Shown in pieces: positions 14,999 to 24,796 of a stretch of DNA of 53,816 bases. A program made the translations under genes and the position numbers. The notes beneath the pieces were generated by a model. The model did no database searches, was not told the origin of the DNA, and saw only the letters and a list, made by a program, of their open reading frames with translations. The DNA comes from Calditrichia bacterium (GTDB taxonomy: Bacteria > Calditrichota > Calditrichia > RBG-13-44-9 > J075), in the NCBI GenBank assembly GCA_028284445.1, contig JANQRS010000041.1:1-53816 (forward strand), given 5' to 3'. The first letter of the stretch is position 1. Every line of letters starts with the position of its first letter.

Positions 14999-17900
14999 AT
15001 GTATCATCGGCAGTACTCCAGCCGCGGGCTAACCTACCTTTGCATCATTGTCATTGTTCTGTGCTCATTCAGCCTGTTCGTTGCAGGTCAGGAAACAGAT
15101 AAAGACTTTTCGAGCCTCGAGCTCAACGGCAATCAGTTTGCATTGCTCAATGAAAACGGCACCTCCTGGTTTGGTGAAGTCGTAGAAGTAAATAAAGGTC
15201 AGCGCCAGGGATTTACTCATAATGGCGTTCGCTTCCTGAGCGATTACCAGCTCGAGCATAGAGAGCAACTTCTCCAGCGCAATGAAGCAACGCAGCTCTT
15301 GCATGGTAATCATTTTGTGCGGGATCACGGCGAAGTAAAGGAAATGGTCTACATCCCTGCTGATCTTCGTGCCATGGTCGTACGACTCAGCGGCAGTCGC
15401 TGGCCTCTTGTTTTTCGACCACAACTTGATGCCGCCGTTCGCGGCTTTTCCTGGACATGGGATGCGCAGCGGCAGTTAGCGCTAATGAACTTCCCGGCTC
15501 GTCCTGGATCAGATACTGGTTCCCTTGGCATTCTCGTTTATGGTGATCAGGCCACGGCAAGTGCGGACATGAAGGAGGTCTTGCCGGCCGGCCAAAACCG
15601 CGAGAAACAGCCTGCAAAGCAGATCCTGAATCATATCGAAATTAGTGGCGTCTCCGTAGTCCACGTTGCCGTACTCCTGGCGAGTGACAGCATTGCCTTA
15701 GTAAAAATGGCCGACGATATTCTCGCACGACCGGCGGCGCTAAACCCACCTTCTAATGGCGTGGCCAGTGACAATCAAATCAAACCGTTCCTAACCACCG
15801 GCGACGAACGCATGAATGAAGCACATACCTGGGCACAGCACATGCTTGGCAAACTTGTCGAACAGGGAAGTGGCTTGATGCAATCAGGCGTGCCGCACCA
15901 GGGAGCAGTTGATGTTCGCCAGAACCTGCTGGGCTTTAACGGCGCACTGTTGACGACCGGCAAATTTGACATGGCTCGGGAATTGCTACTTAAGCTTGCT
16001 GCCATGCAGGACAGCGATCCCAACTCAGCCACCTTTGGGCGCATTCCCGGGAAGATGACTGTGGAAGGCGCGGATTTCGGCAGTCCGGCAACATCCGGAT
16101 GGTTTTCGGTCGCCTGCCGTAATTACGTGAACTATACCGGTGACACAGATTTTATCGGTGAGATTTTTCCGGCTATCAAGAAATCACTGGATGGTGCAAT
16201 AAAGTATCAAATTGACGAATATGGCCTTGTTCAGCATGGCCTGAACGATACCTGGATGAACGCACTTGGATCAGAAGGCCCGTGGACACCACGCGGGAAT
16301 CGTGCTGTTGAGATTCAGGTGCTTTGGGCCGAACAGGTGCGTATTGGCATTGCCTGGGCGGACAAGCTTGGATACAGTGAATGGGTAGAGGATTGGACCT
16401 TGCTCGAAACGCGCCTCTTAAGCAATCTCAAGCGCGAATTCTGGGATGTTTCCAATAATCGCATAGTGGATCACATCAACGGCCGTGGTATTCATGATCA
16501 GCGAATGCGGCCTAACGCAATTCTCGCTTTGTCCGTTCCCGATCAGCCCTTATTCAAGCAGCGGCAGCAGGTAGCTACGCTCGGACAGCAAGCCCGCGAG
16601 CTGCTTTACCCTTGGGGACTGGCTTCGCTAAGCCCGAACGATGCGGGCTTTCATCCCTTTCATTATTATCCCCCTTATTATCGTCCCGACGCCGCATACC
16701 ACAACGGTTTGATCTGGACCTGGCTCTCTGCGCCATTTACTGCACAGCTAGCCGGAATACGCCCGGATCTTGCTATCCAGCTTCTGGATCATGGTGCAGA
16801 CGCCATTCTTGACAAGGGAATTCCGGGACTGTATCCGGCAATTTTTGAGGCCTGGCCAAGACCTGGTGGTGAAGACCCATTATATACCGGAGAAGGTGAA
16901 CAGCTTGCCAGCACTGCCGGCTGGATTCAGAATTGGCAGGAGGATATTGTCGGCTTGCGGCCTGAATTATCCGCAACGAAATTGCGTGTATCGCCAGCAC
17001 TGGATAAGTCCCTGCCTTTTCCCTTAACGTTTCGTTATCACTATGGTGAGTTTGTCCTTAACGGACGATATGCGGTCGAGAATGGCCAATACCTATTGAC
17101 TTTCGAAGGGGAAAATGCTCCCTCTGGTCTACAACTCTTTTTCGAACTCCCTGCTGGTGACAAATGGTTGCAGGCACAAATCGCCTGGCCGGCATCCGGG
17201 AAGTTGGCGTTGGTTTTTGATCCCCTCCAGCAGACCCTGCAAAGAAGTGGCAATCTGGTGCGCAATAGAAAATTGACGGCACGCGAGCGTTTACCGGGCA
17301 TCTCATTTCGACGCCCCGGCGATATTGCCAATGTCGCCACTTTGCAAAAACCTGCATACAGCTTTATTGACGGTGAAGATGCAACCAGGAAGCGTCCGCG
17401 CTTTACGCCATTACTTTTCGACTTGCGCGACGTAAAGGGAGATGACAGGGGAGAAGATGGAGACTATGTTTATCCAACGCATGAAAGCTTTATGTCCGGC
17501 GTCCTCGATATTCGCCGTTCGCGAATCTGGCAAAATGACGACTATCTATTTCTACAGGTAAAATTTGAAGAAATGGCGTCTGAGAGCGAACTACACCCGG
17601 AAAACATCTTCCCGGTGCTAACAGCCATCACCTTGAAATACGAGAAATTGAGCACCATCCGCCGTACGAAAATCAGCATGAATGCCAATTACAGTGTCCC
17701 GCATGAATATGCTTACAATTTTATTGTCTTCGTGGGCGACGGCTATCGGCTGGAAGATGGCCGCGGCCGTGTCATTGCCGAATACCAGCCGGAAGCCGGC
17801 GATCCACCTATTTACGAGCGAAAAGATCGTCAGTTGCAGTTTTCGATTCCGCTTAAGTATCTGAGTAAGCGAGCCCTGCGCAATGCCGCCGTATTGACCG

Positions 17901-18040
17901 GCGGTAGAGATGATCACGGTGGTGGCGGCGTCGGCGAATTTCGCAGTGTATATCAGAAGGCGAGTGAGTGGTTTGGCGGCGGCGCTGAGGCGGCTGCAGG
18001 TAATCCCTCAATATATGACGTGCTACTGATCCGCCGCTAG
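14999..18040 (+). CDS. Secreted glucosidase-like protein (amylo-1,6-glucosidase/GDE_C fold) with C-terminal glucodextranase-like module
   Basis: A 1013-residue protein with a signal peptide (LTYLCIIVIVLCSFSLFVAG, cleavage about residue 30). Residues of about 270-640 form an (alpha/alpha)6 glycosidase region resembling the catalytic domain of glycogen-debranching enzymes: 'GMPH-like GVPHQGAVDVRQNLLG', 'YGLVQHGLNDTWMNAL', 'PRGNRAVEIQVLW', 'RMRPNAILALS', 'YHNGLIWTWL' and 'EGEQLASTAGWIQNW'. A beta domain follows, then a C-terminal DOMON/glucodextranase-type module (DFDLRDVKGDD... YVYPTHESF... and IYDVLLIRR), usually a carbohydrate or haem-type binding or surface domain. Start ATG 14999 after GGGGAAAGGGAAAAG. 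Likely trims alpha-glucans or related glycans outside the cytoplasm; linkage specificity cannot be read. Confidence 0.8.
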   Translation: MYHRQYSSRGLTYLCIIVIVLCSFSLFVAGQETDKDFSSLELNGNQFALLNENGTSWFGEVVEVNKGQRQGFTHNGVRFLSDYQLEHREQLLQRNEATQLLHGNHFVRDHGEVKEMVYIPADLRAMVVRLSGSRWPLVFRPQLDAAVRGFSWTWDAQRQLALMNFPARPGSDTGSLGILVYGDQATASADMKEVLPAGQNREKQPAKQILNHIEISGVSVVHVAVLLASDSIALVKMADDILARPAALNPPSNGVASDNQIKPFLTTGDERMNEAHTWAQHMLGKLVEQGSGLMQSGVPHQGAVDVRQNLLGFNGALLTTGKFDMARELLLKLAAMQDSDPNSATFGRIPGKMTVEGADFGSPATSGWFSVACRNYVNYTGDTDFIGEIFPAIKKSLDGAIKYQIDEYGLVQHGLNDTWMNALGSEGPWTPRGNRAVEIQVLWAEQVRIGIAWADKLGYSEWVEDWTLLETRLLSNLKREFWDVSNNRIVDHINGRGIHDQRMRPNAILALSVPDQPLFKQRQQVATLGQQARELLYPWGLASLSPNDAGFHPFHYYPPYYRPDAAYHNGLIWTWLSAPFTAQLAGIRPDLAIQLLDHGADAILDKGIPGLYPAIFEAWPRPGGEDPLYTGEGEQLASTAGWIQNWQEDIVGLRPELSATKLRVSPALDKSLPFPLTFRYHYGEFVLNGRYAVENGQYLLTFEGENAPSGLQLFFELPAGDKWLQAQIAWPASGKLALVFDPLQQTLQRSGNLVRNRKLTARERLPGISFRRPGDIANVATLQKPAYSFIDGEDATRKRPRFTPLLFDLRDVKGDDRGEDGDYVYPTHESFMSGVLDIRRSRIWQNDDYLFLQVKFEEMASESELHPENIFPVLTAITLKYEKLSTIRRTKISMNANYSVPHEYAYNFIVFVGDGYRLEDGRGRVIAEYQPEAGDPPIYERKDRQLQFSIPLKYLSKRALRNAAVLTGGRDDHGGGGVGEFRSVYQKASEWFGGGAEAAAGNPSIYDVLLIRR

Positions 18041-18111
18041 CGTTTCCCAATTCCTACTTAAATCTTTTTTTGCTTTTCTTGCGAAACAAAATTGCTAAAT
18101 TTCCGTTAGTG

Positions 18112-18128
18112 AATGACTGAGAGTCATT
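18112..18128. promoter_or_regulatory. Palindromic operator before the tetR-type gene
   Basis: AATGACT-GAG-AGTCATT, a perfect 7-3-7 palindrome 40 bp before the regulator start. A near-identical site (TGACT-GAT-AGTCA) lies before the efflux operon at 18883. Two matching dyads flanking a TetR gene are best read as its own binding sites, giving autorepression and efflux control. Confidence 0.75.
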
Positions 18129-18167
18129 TTTTTTAAACTGTTCATCGTTTTGAAGGTTTGAGAACAA

Positions 18168-18818
18168 ATGGGAATAGCAGAAAGAAGAGAACGCGAGCGC
18201 GAGCTGCGACGAACGACCATCCTTGATGCGGCGGAAGGCCTGTTCTTTAGCAATGGCGTTGATCAGACGACCATGGATGAAGTTGCGGATAAGGCCGAAC
18301 TCAGTAAAGGCACGCTATACTTATATTTCAAGAACAAAGAAGATCTGTACCATGCCATCCATTATCGTGGTTTGAATATTCTCAAAAACATGTTCCTCAC
18401 CGCTGTCGGCGAACACGACGCTGGGATTGACAAAGTGCGAGCAGTGGGGGAGGCCTACCTGGCATTTTCACGCAAATATCCCAACTATTATGGGGCCATG
18501 ATGTATTTCGAGGCCAACAATATGGACTTCAGCGACCAGGCAACGTACGCCTTCAAGTGTCATGAAGCCTCCCTTGGGGTCTTGCGAATTGTAGCAGATG
18601 CGGTTGAGGCGGGTATGAATGACGGCAGTGTGCGGCCCCTGATGGACCCCCAATTGATGGCCTACCTGCTTTGGGGACAGACGTCGGGTATAATTCTCAT
18701 CGTTTCCAAAAATTATGATCATTGGAAATCTGACCCCGAACATGGGATTGACCCGGACATGCTTTTGCCGGGCTTTTTCGATTTTATTGACAAGGCGCTA
18801 CGTACCAAATCAAGCTGA
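18168..18818 (+). CDS. TetR-family repressor of the adjacent efflux operon
   Basis: A 216-residue protein. The N-terminal TetR helix-turn-helix is clear (TILDAAEGLFFSNGVDQ, then TTMDEVADKAELSKGTLYLY and FKNKEDLYHAI; about residues 18-63). The C-terminal ligand domain is variable and the inducer is unknown. It ends 106 bp before the TolC-type gene and is transcribed in the same direction, but that gap contains its own promoter and operator. Matching dyads at 18112-18128 and 18883-18895 argue that it controls itself and the efflux genes. Confidence 0.93.
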   Translation: MGIAERRERERELRRTTILDAAEGLFFSNGVDQTTMDEVADKAELSKGTLYLYFKNKEDLYHAIHYRGLNILKNMFLTAVGEHDAGIDKVRAVGEAYLAFSRKYPNYYGAMMYFEANNMDFSDQATYAFKCHEASLGVLRIVADAVEAGMNDGSVRPLMDPQLMAYLLWGQTSGIILIVSKNYDHWKSDPEHGIDPDMLLPGFFDFIDKALRTKSS

Positions 18819-18871
18819 GAGGCTGCGCGCTATATTCACCGCAACATCATTCGGGACGTTGCGTATTTTTT

Positions 18872-18899
18872 TTGGAAAAAACTGACTGATAGTCATAAA
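18872..18899 (+). promoter_or_regulatory. Promoter with embedded operator before the efflux operon
   Basis: TTGGAA (18872-18877), 16-bp spacer, CATAAA (18894-18899). The 5-3-5 dyad TGACT-GAT-AGTCA (18883-18895) fills the spacer and touches the -10, so a bound repressor would block RNA polymerase directly. A second possible -10, TATAAA (18904-18909), lies just downstream. Confidence 0.6.
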
Positions 18900-18924
18900 A
18901 TGTTATAAAGTCAAGGAGTGTGTT

Positions 18925-20313
18925 ATGGTCAGAAGCATAGTCGTTTTGCTGCTGGCGTTACTTGCCACAAATACTGTAGTAATAAGTGATGATGGGGGTC
19001 TTGATACGTACATTCGTCAAGGCCTCGACGGTAATCTTGCGCTGCAGCGGGAGAACCTCGAGCTGGACAAGAGTTTGGCGGCTTTACAGGAAGCACGCGG
19101 TCTCTTTCTGCCGGCGTTAACATTAGAAGCTCGATATTCACGCGCTGGCGGCGGACGAACAATTGATTTCCCAATCGGGTCGCTTATCAATCCCATTCAC
19201 CAATCGCTGAATGCACTCTTGCAACAAAATGTATTCCCTGCAAATCTGCAGGATGATCAAATTAATTTCCTGCGGGAAGAAGAGCACGACACCCGTCTCC
19301 GCCTTGTCCAGCCGCTCTTCAACGCCAGAATTCTGCAGAATTACCGGGTGCGTGATCGACAAGCCGCAGCGCAGGAAGCAGCCCGTAATACATATGCCCG
19401 TCAGCTTATCGCTGACATCGAAACCGCCTGGTTCAGCTACCGACAGACGCAGCAAGTGGTTCAACTGCTCACAGAGACAGAGATGCTGCTCGATGAAAAC
19501 CTGCGTGTCAGTCAAAGTTTGTTTGATAATCAGAAGGCCACCGAGGAAGTAGTTTTTCGTGCCCGGGCTGAACTCAGTGCCCTCAAACAGCAACGCGCAG
19601 AAGCTGACCGGAATGCCGCCCTCGCTAAATCGTATTTCAATTTCCTCTTAAATCGTCCGCTGGAATCAGCAATTGAAATCGGCGATGAAGCCGCCCTCGT
19701 CAACGAGGACCTTTCTCTTGAAGCGGCAACCGCTCGTGCCCTTGAGCGCCGTGACGAACTGCAGCAGCTGGCTTTTGGCGTCGAGGCTGCTTCGCGGGCC
19801 GTAACATTGAATCGCGCGGCCTTTTTGCCTGAATTAAACCTGGTCGCCGACTATGGTTTCCAGGGGGAAAAATACAACTTTGGTTCGGACGACGATTACT
19901 GGATGGTTAGTGGCATCTTAAGCTGGAACCTATTTAATGGCTTCCAGGACAAGGCTCGCGTCCAGCAGGCAAAGCTCGCTGCCGACCAACTGTCGACACG
20001 CCGTCAGGAATTGGAGCAACAAATCAGACTGCAAAGTGAAGAAGCATGGCGCAATCTGGAAGTGGCCCGTGCATCGTCAGCTGCAGCCGCTGATCGCCTG
20101 CAAAGTGCCCGAAAGTCTTTTGATATCATTGAGCGCAAATACCGCGAAGGCATCAGTCCACAGATCGAATATCTGGACGCCAGAAATACCCTGACTGCTG
20201 CCGGCATAAACGATATTGTCGTTCGCTATGATTTTCGAATTCGTCTGGCGCAGTTTCGGCAGATTACGGCCGCTGTAGATCTTGATCAATATTTGACGTC
20301 AAAAACACAATAA
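18925..20313 (+). CDS. TolC-type outer-membrane efflux protein
   Basis: A 462-residue outer-membrane factor. A signal peptide (MVRSIVVLLLALLATNTVVIS) leads into two tandem OEP repeats, about residues 30-230 and 250-455, with the long alpha-helical, Gln/Arg/Ala-rich segments of the periplasmic tunnel and the repeated 'ALQEARGLFLPALTLEARYSR' / 'VTLNRAAFLPELNLVADYGF' pattern. Start ATG 18925 after AAGGAG. It is the first gene of an operon with a membrane-fusion lipoprotein and an RND pump (gaps of 21 and 18 bp), forming a complete tripartite exporter under the TetR regulator next door. Confidence 0.93.
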   Translation: MVRSIVVLLLALLATNTVVISDDGGLDTYIRQGLDGNLALQRENLELDKSLAALQEARGLFLPALTLEARYSRAGGGRTIDFPIGSLINPIHQSLNALLQQNVFPANLQDDQINFLREEEHDTRLRLVQPLFNARILQNYRVRDRQAAAQEAARNTYARQLIADIETAWFSYRQTQQVVQLLTETEMLLDENLRVSQSLFDNQKATEEVVFRARAELSALKQQRAEADRNAALAKSYFNFLLNRPLESAIEIGDEAALVNEDLSLEAATARALERRDELQQLAFGVEAASRAVTLNRAAFLPELNLVADYGFQGEKYNFGSDDDYWMVSGILSWNLFNGFQDKARVQQAKLAADQLSTRRQELEQQIRLQSEEAWRNLEVARASSAAAADRLQSARKSFDIIERKYREGISPQIEYLDARNTLTAAGINDIVVRYDFRIRLAQFRQITAAVDLDQYLTSKTQ

Positions 20314-20334
20314 ACCATAGATGGAGAAGTTGAT

Positions 20335-21393
20335 ATGAACTTTGCCAGCAAGTATTTCCGTACCATCGTGGCAATTCTTTTCCTGGGCGCCGCGCTTTTC
20401 ATTCAGGCCTGTAGCGGGCATGCAGAAGAAGAAAAACAGGACGAGCCTCGCCAGGTGAGAACCGCACCTGTTGAAAACGGTGCAGTTGCGTTTGCCATAA
20501 AGACCTCGGGTATGGTAGCTTCAAAATCAGAAGTGCGGCTATCTTTCAAGATTGGCGGTATCATGAGTCGGATTTACGCCGATGAAGGCGCCTTCGTAAA
20601 AAAGGGGCAGCTCCTGGCTTCGCTTGATTTAGCGGAGATCAATGCACGCGTACAACAGGCCCGCAGTGCATCAGAAAAAGCCGATCGAGATCTGCTGCGT
20701 ATTAAACGCTTGCACGAAGATAAAGTCGTTACGCTTGAGAATTTGCAGGATGCGTCGACAGCAGCAGATGTCGCCAAAGCAAATCTTGACATTGCCCTGT
20801 TCAATAAAAAGCATTCCAAAATCTATGCCCCTTCGAATGGTAGAATCCTGAAACGCTTCGGCGAAAAAGGGGAGCTTGTCGGACCTGGAACCCCGGTGTT
20901 TATGTTTGGCTCAAGCAGCCAGGACTGGATCATTCGGGTTGGATTAACCGATCGCGATATCGTTCGTCTGAAAATCGGCGACAAGGCACGCGTTGAATTT
21001 GATGCATATCCCGGTGAACAATTTCCTGCTGAAGTAGCCGAAATCGCCGAGGCTCGCGACCCTCGCAGCGGCACTTTTGAGGTTGAACTGCGGATACTGT
21101 CGCCAGCCCGAAAACTGCTCAGTGGATTTGTGGCGAACGCAGAACTCTTTCCCACAACGAATGAAACGCTGAGCCTGGTCCCTGTGGAAGCGCTGGTGGA
21201 GGGCGACGGTAAAAATGGTGTTGTCTATACCGTAAACCGGGAAACTGCCCGGGCCAGGAAACTGACGGTCGAGATCGATCGCGTTTTTGGCCGTTCTATT
21301 GCAATTGCCGACGGACTTGACGGTGTTGAGGAAGTTATAACCGACGGCGCTGCCTACCTGGTAGATGGTGAAGTTGTTCGAATTGTCAAATAA
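20335..21393 (+). CDS. RND membrane-fusion (periplasmic adaptor) lipoprotein
   Basis: A 352-residue HlyD/AcrA-type adaptor. The lipobox IQAC gives lipidated Cys26. The order of domains is barrel-sandwich/lipoyl half (VRLSFKIGGIMSRIYADEGAFVKKGQLLASLD, about 65-98), a short coiled-coil hairpin (ARVQQARSASEKADRDLLRIKRL..., about 100-150), second lipoyl half (IYAPSNGRILKRFGEKGELVGPGTPVFMFG), beta-barrel and membrane-proximal domain. It links the inner-membrane pump to the TolC-type protein. Middle gene of the operon. Confidence 0.93.
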   Translation: MNFASKYFRTIVAILFLGAALFIQACSGHAEEEKQDEPRQVRTAPVENGAVAFAIKTSGMVASKSEVRLSFKIGGIMSRIYADEGAFVKKGQLLASLDLAEINARVQQARSASEKADRDLLRIKRLHEDKVVTLENLQDASTAADVAKANLDIALFNKKHSKIYAPSNGRILKRFGEKGELVGPGTPVFMFGSSSQDWIIRVGLTDRDIVRLKIGDKARVEFDAYPGEQFPAEVAEIAEARDPRSGTFEVELRILSPARKLLSGFVANAELFPTTNETLSLVPVEALVEGDGKNGVVYTVNRETARARKLTVEIDRVFGRSIAIADGLDGVEEVITDGAAYLVDGEVVRIVK

Positions 21394-21411
21394 TAATGAA
21401 GAGGAGGCGTC

Positions 21412-24400
21412 ATGCGACTGCCCCGAATCGCCATAGAAAATCATCAGTTCACAACCGTCGTTGTTTTGCTTCTGCTGATCGTCGGGATCGCTTCATTCTT
21501 GACGATGCCCCGTTCGGAAGATCCGCAGTTCAAGCTACCGATCTCCTTTGCCATTGCGATTTATCCCGGTGCCACACCCGGCGATATTGAGCGGTTGGTG
21601 ATAGACCCGATTGAAGAAGCATTGAACGAATTGGAAGACATTAAGCGAATGGAAAGCACCGTCAAGGACGGCTTGGCTCTCGTCGAAATTGAATTTGATA
21701 TCGGTGTGGATCCCGATGAAAAATATGACGAGTTCAGCGAAAAGATAAACAGTATACGTCCGGACTTGCCGGATGGCGTCATCGAATTGACGGCGAATCT
21801 TGCCACTCCCTTACAGGTGCAAATCCTGCAATTTGCCTTGATATCCGACAATGCCAGCTATCGCGATCTCGAGACTCAGGCCGATGTTTTGAAACGCCGC
21901 CTCGAACGGGTGCCCGGTGTGCGCGAGGTTGAAAACCTGGCATTCCCTGAGCAGGAAGTGCGCGTGTCTCTCGACATGGAAAAGTGTTCTCAGCTTGGCA
22001 TTTCACTCAATATGGTGATGGGGATAATCCAAAGCGAAAATGCCAATATACCCGCCGGTAGTGTAGACATTGGCACTCGCAAGTTCAATGTCGAAACCAG
22101 TGGCGACTATGAAACACTTGAGGATATTGCCAATACCATCCTTTCGGCTCGAGATGGCCGCATCGTCTACTTAAAGGATGTGGCAAGACTGGAATTCGAT
22201 TATGAAGACGAAACATACCATGCCCGCGTAAATGGAGATCGGGCGATATTTGTGGCGGTTGAACAAAAAGCAGGGACGAATATTTTTGATGTGGTGTCTG
22301 CAGCCAAAGAAACAGTGCGTGAGTTCAGGGATGAACTGCCGCCGAATATGAAAATTGATGTGGTCTTTGATCAATCCGAGAGCGTCAGTGCACGGCTGAA
22401 TAGTTTCTTTAGCAGCCTTGCACAAGGGGTTTTGCTGGTTGGCCTGATTGTTGTCCTTTCACTGGGATTGCGTGCTTCGCTCATTGTTATGCTGGTTATC
22501 CCTATGTCTATTATGGTTGCGGTCGGCTTTGTTGATTTGTCCGACTTCGCGCTTCAGCAAATGACCATCGTGGGAATGGTGATAGCCCTCGGTTTGCTCG
22601 TGGATAATGCAATTGTGGTAACCGAGAATGTCAGCCGATTTATGCGTATTGGGCATCGGCCGAAAGAAGCTGCCATCCAGGGCACCGGCCAAATTGCCTG
22701 GCCGATCGTCAGCTCAACCTTAACGACGGTTATGGCTTTTGTGCCCCTCGTCGCGCTGCAAAGTACCAGCGGTTCATTTATACGCAGCATGCCAATCACC
22801 GTCATTTACATCCTGCTTGCGTCTCTTTTGATTTCCTTGACACTAACGCCTTATCTGTCGAGTCGTTTTCTCCGTCCGCATCGTGAAGAGAAGCGCCCCT
22901 TTTTGCAGCGGTATTTGGATGGAGTCACCCAGGGCCGCTATCGGCGTGCGCTCAATTACGCACTGAAGTATCCGGCTCGCGTTCTGATAATTACCTTCGC
23001 GGCCCTGATTGGCAGCCTGGTATTTTTGATGCCCCTGGTGGGCGTCAGCCTCTTCCCAAAAGCAGAGAAACCGCAGTTTCTCGTAAATATTGATACACCG
23101 GAAGGCACCAGTCTCGAGAAAACCAATGCCGTTGCCAGAGATGTTGAAGCCGTTCTCGCACAGCACAGTGGTGTTAAGCGTTATACAACAAATGTCGGGC
23201 GCGGTAATCCACAAATCTACTATAATGTGGCTCCGGCAGCTGAGAAAAGCACTCATGCGCAGATTTTTGTGGTTCTTGAAGACGCGGCGCATTCAGAAAT
23301 GCCTGCCCTGATAGCAGATCTGCGCGCCAAATTGGGGAACTATCCCGGTGCGCAAATTATTGTCCAGGAGTTTGAACAGGGACCGCCTGTCGATGCGCCC
23401 ATTTCCTTTAAAGTCATCGGGGAAGATCTGGATGTCCTCCAGGAATTGGCAATTAAGTTGGAAAACATCATCGAGGAAACGCCCGGCACAACAGAAATCG
23501 TTAATCCGCTGCGCACGTCCAAGACAAACCTGCATGTGGATATACATCGTGCAAAGGCCAGCATGATGGGCGTTCGCACAGTGGACATTGATCGCACCGT
23601 CCGTGCAGCGATTGCCGGGCTGCCGGTTTCAACGTTCAAGGACTCAGACGGAAAAGAATACAATATTGTTGTTCGCCTACCGATGGCCGATGCCCCCTCG
23701 ATCGAAGATTTTGATCGTATTTACGTCGGTTCGGTGACCGGGGCGCAGGTTCCCTTGAAGAACCTGGCAGATATTCGCTTCAAGCTCAGTCCACCGCTAA
23801 TCAATCATTACAATATGGAGCGCACCGTTATTGTCAACGCAAATGTTGAACCCGGCTATAATGTGGAAGCTGTGGCATTCGACATCATAGAGCGCCTGGA
23901 CGCCTTTGATTGGCCGGAAGGTTATCGCTACGATACAGGTGGCTTACTTGCATCCCGGCAAGATGCATTCGGAGGTATGATTACAGCTATCCTGGTGGCG
24001 ATCATTTCAATATTTGGCATTCTGGTGCTGCAGTTCCGCTCTTATCGTCAGCCAATCATTGTCTACTCCGCAATACCGGTAGCGATTATCGGTTCAATCC
24101 TTGCGCTGTTGTTAACCGGATATACGTTTTCCTTTACCGCTTTTGTGGGCTTAACCAGTTTGGTGGGCATTGTGATCAATAATTCCATCATACTGGTGGA
24201 TTATACCAATCAGCTTCGACGAGACGGTATGTCGATTGGTGAGGCAATCCGCAAAGCCAGCGAAACCCGCCTGACGCCGATTGTCTTGACGACGGCCACA
24301 ACTATTGGCGGTCTGTTGCCGTTAACGCTCGGTGGCGGGACAATGTGGGCGCCAATGGGCTGGACGATCATCGGTGGTCTGTTGATGTCAACCATCCTGA

Positions 24401-24504
24401 CCCTGATTGTCGTGCCGGTGCTTTATATGTTATTGACGAAAGAAGAGCCGCTGCCCCCGCTGCAACCGGATGCAATTAGCGTCGGTGACGGGCAAGCTGC
24501 CTGA
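21412..24504 (+). CDS. RND efflux permease (AcrB/HAE-type family)
   Basis: A 1030-residue inner-membrane pump, usual length for the family. Twelve membrane spans in two halves are visible: TM1 (TTVVVLLLLIVGIASFL), the group at about 335-490, and TM7 to TM12 after about 525. TM4 contains the proton-relay segment GLLVDNAIVVTENV (about 395-408; one Asp, where AcrB has the Asp-Asp pair, the second being Asn here). Large periplasmic loops hold the porter domains. This sequence resembles the smaller, heavy-metal-unlike HAE group found with one-permease operons. AGAGGAGG precedes the ATG. Drug, bile-type or lipid substrates are all possible. Confidence 0.93.
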   Translation: MRLPRIAIENHQFTTVVVLLLLIVGIASFLTMPRSEDPQFKLPISFAIAIYPGATPGDIERLVIDPIEEALNELEDIKRMESTVKDGLALVEIEFDIGVDPDEKYDEFSEKINSIRPDLPDGVIELTANLATPLQVQILQFALISDNASYRDLETQADVLKRRLERVPGVREVENLAFPEQEVRVSLDMEKCSQLGISLNMVMGIIQSENANIPAGSVDIGTRKFNVETSGDYETLEDIANTILSARDGRIVYLKDVARLEFDYEDETYHARVNGDRAIFVAVEQKAGTNIFDVVSAAKETVREFRDELPPNMKIDVVFDQSESVSARLNSFFSSLAQGVLLVGLIVVLSLGLRASLIVMLVIPMSIMVAVGFVDLSDFALQQMTIVGMVIALGLLVDNAIVVTENVSRFMRIGHRPKEAAIQGTGQIAWPIVSSTLTTVMAFVPLVALQSTSGSFIRSMPITVIYILLASLLISLTLTPYLSSRFLRPHREEKRPFLQRYLDGVTQGRYRRALNYALKYPARVLIITFAALIGSLVFLMPLVGVSLFPKAEKPQFLVNIDTPEGTSLEKTNAVARDVEAVLAQHSGVKRYTTNVGRGNPQIYYNVAPAAEKSTHAQIFVVLEDAAHSEMPALIADLRAKLGNYPGAQIIVQEFEQGPPVDAPISFKVIGEDLDVLQELAIKLENIIEETPGTTEIVNPLRTSKTNLHVDIHRAKASMMGVRTVDIDRTVRAAIAGLPVSTFKDSDGKEYNIVVRLPMADAPSIEDFDRIYVGSVTGAQVPLKNLADIRFKLSPPLINHYNMERTVIVNANVEPGYNVEAVAFDIIERLDAFDWPEGYRYDTGGLLASRQDAFGGMITAILVAIISIFGILVLQFRSYRQPIIVYSAIPVAIIGSILALLLTGYTFSFTAFVGLTSLVGIVINNSIILVDYTNQLRRDGMSIGEAIRKASETRLTPIVLTTATTIGGLLPLTLGGGTMWAPMGWTIIGGLLMSTILTLIVVPVLYMLLTKEEPLPPLQPDAISVGDGQAA

Positions 24505-24625
24505 TAGGCTCCCGAATTGGGCGAGGCTGTGGCATTACCTCGCTCTGCAATGGTAAAATGTAAGTGTTTTATACAGCCTGGCATCATCTCCCCGGAAAAA
24601 CCGCCGATATTTGTGCTGTTTCATT

Positions 24626-24655
24626 CAGGCCCGAATTTTGCATTATTCGGGCCTG
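24626..24655. terminator. Perfect 11-bp hairpin after the efflux operon
   Basis: CAGGCCCGAAT (24626-24636), loop TTTGCATT, ATTCGGGCCTG (24645-24655). No T-run follows on either strand, so it may end transcription poorly or protect the 3' end of the efflux mRNA. The rest of 24505-24796 shows no gene; an ATG at 24665 in frame with the next gene has no signal peptide or ribosome-binding site. Confidence 0.5.
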
Positions 24656-24796
24656 TAGTGATTAATGGAATTAAATCCACTGTTCACAAGAATCTCACGA
24701 AAAGATAAACAAACTCTTTTCGCTGGAATCCGTAGACCAATAGGACATATTTTCGGAAAATCGGATCGTGAACTGGCCAAACAAGATGTTGCTAAA

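Noticed and set aside
24665..24796. Upstream start (24665) for the TPR protein
   Set aside because: It would place 44 charged residues before a clear signal peptide and overlaps the region directly after a hairpin.
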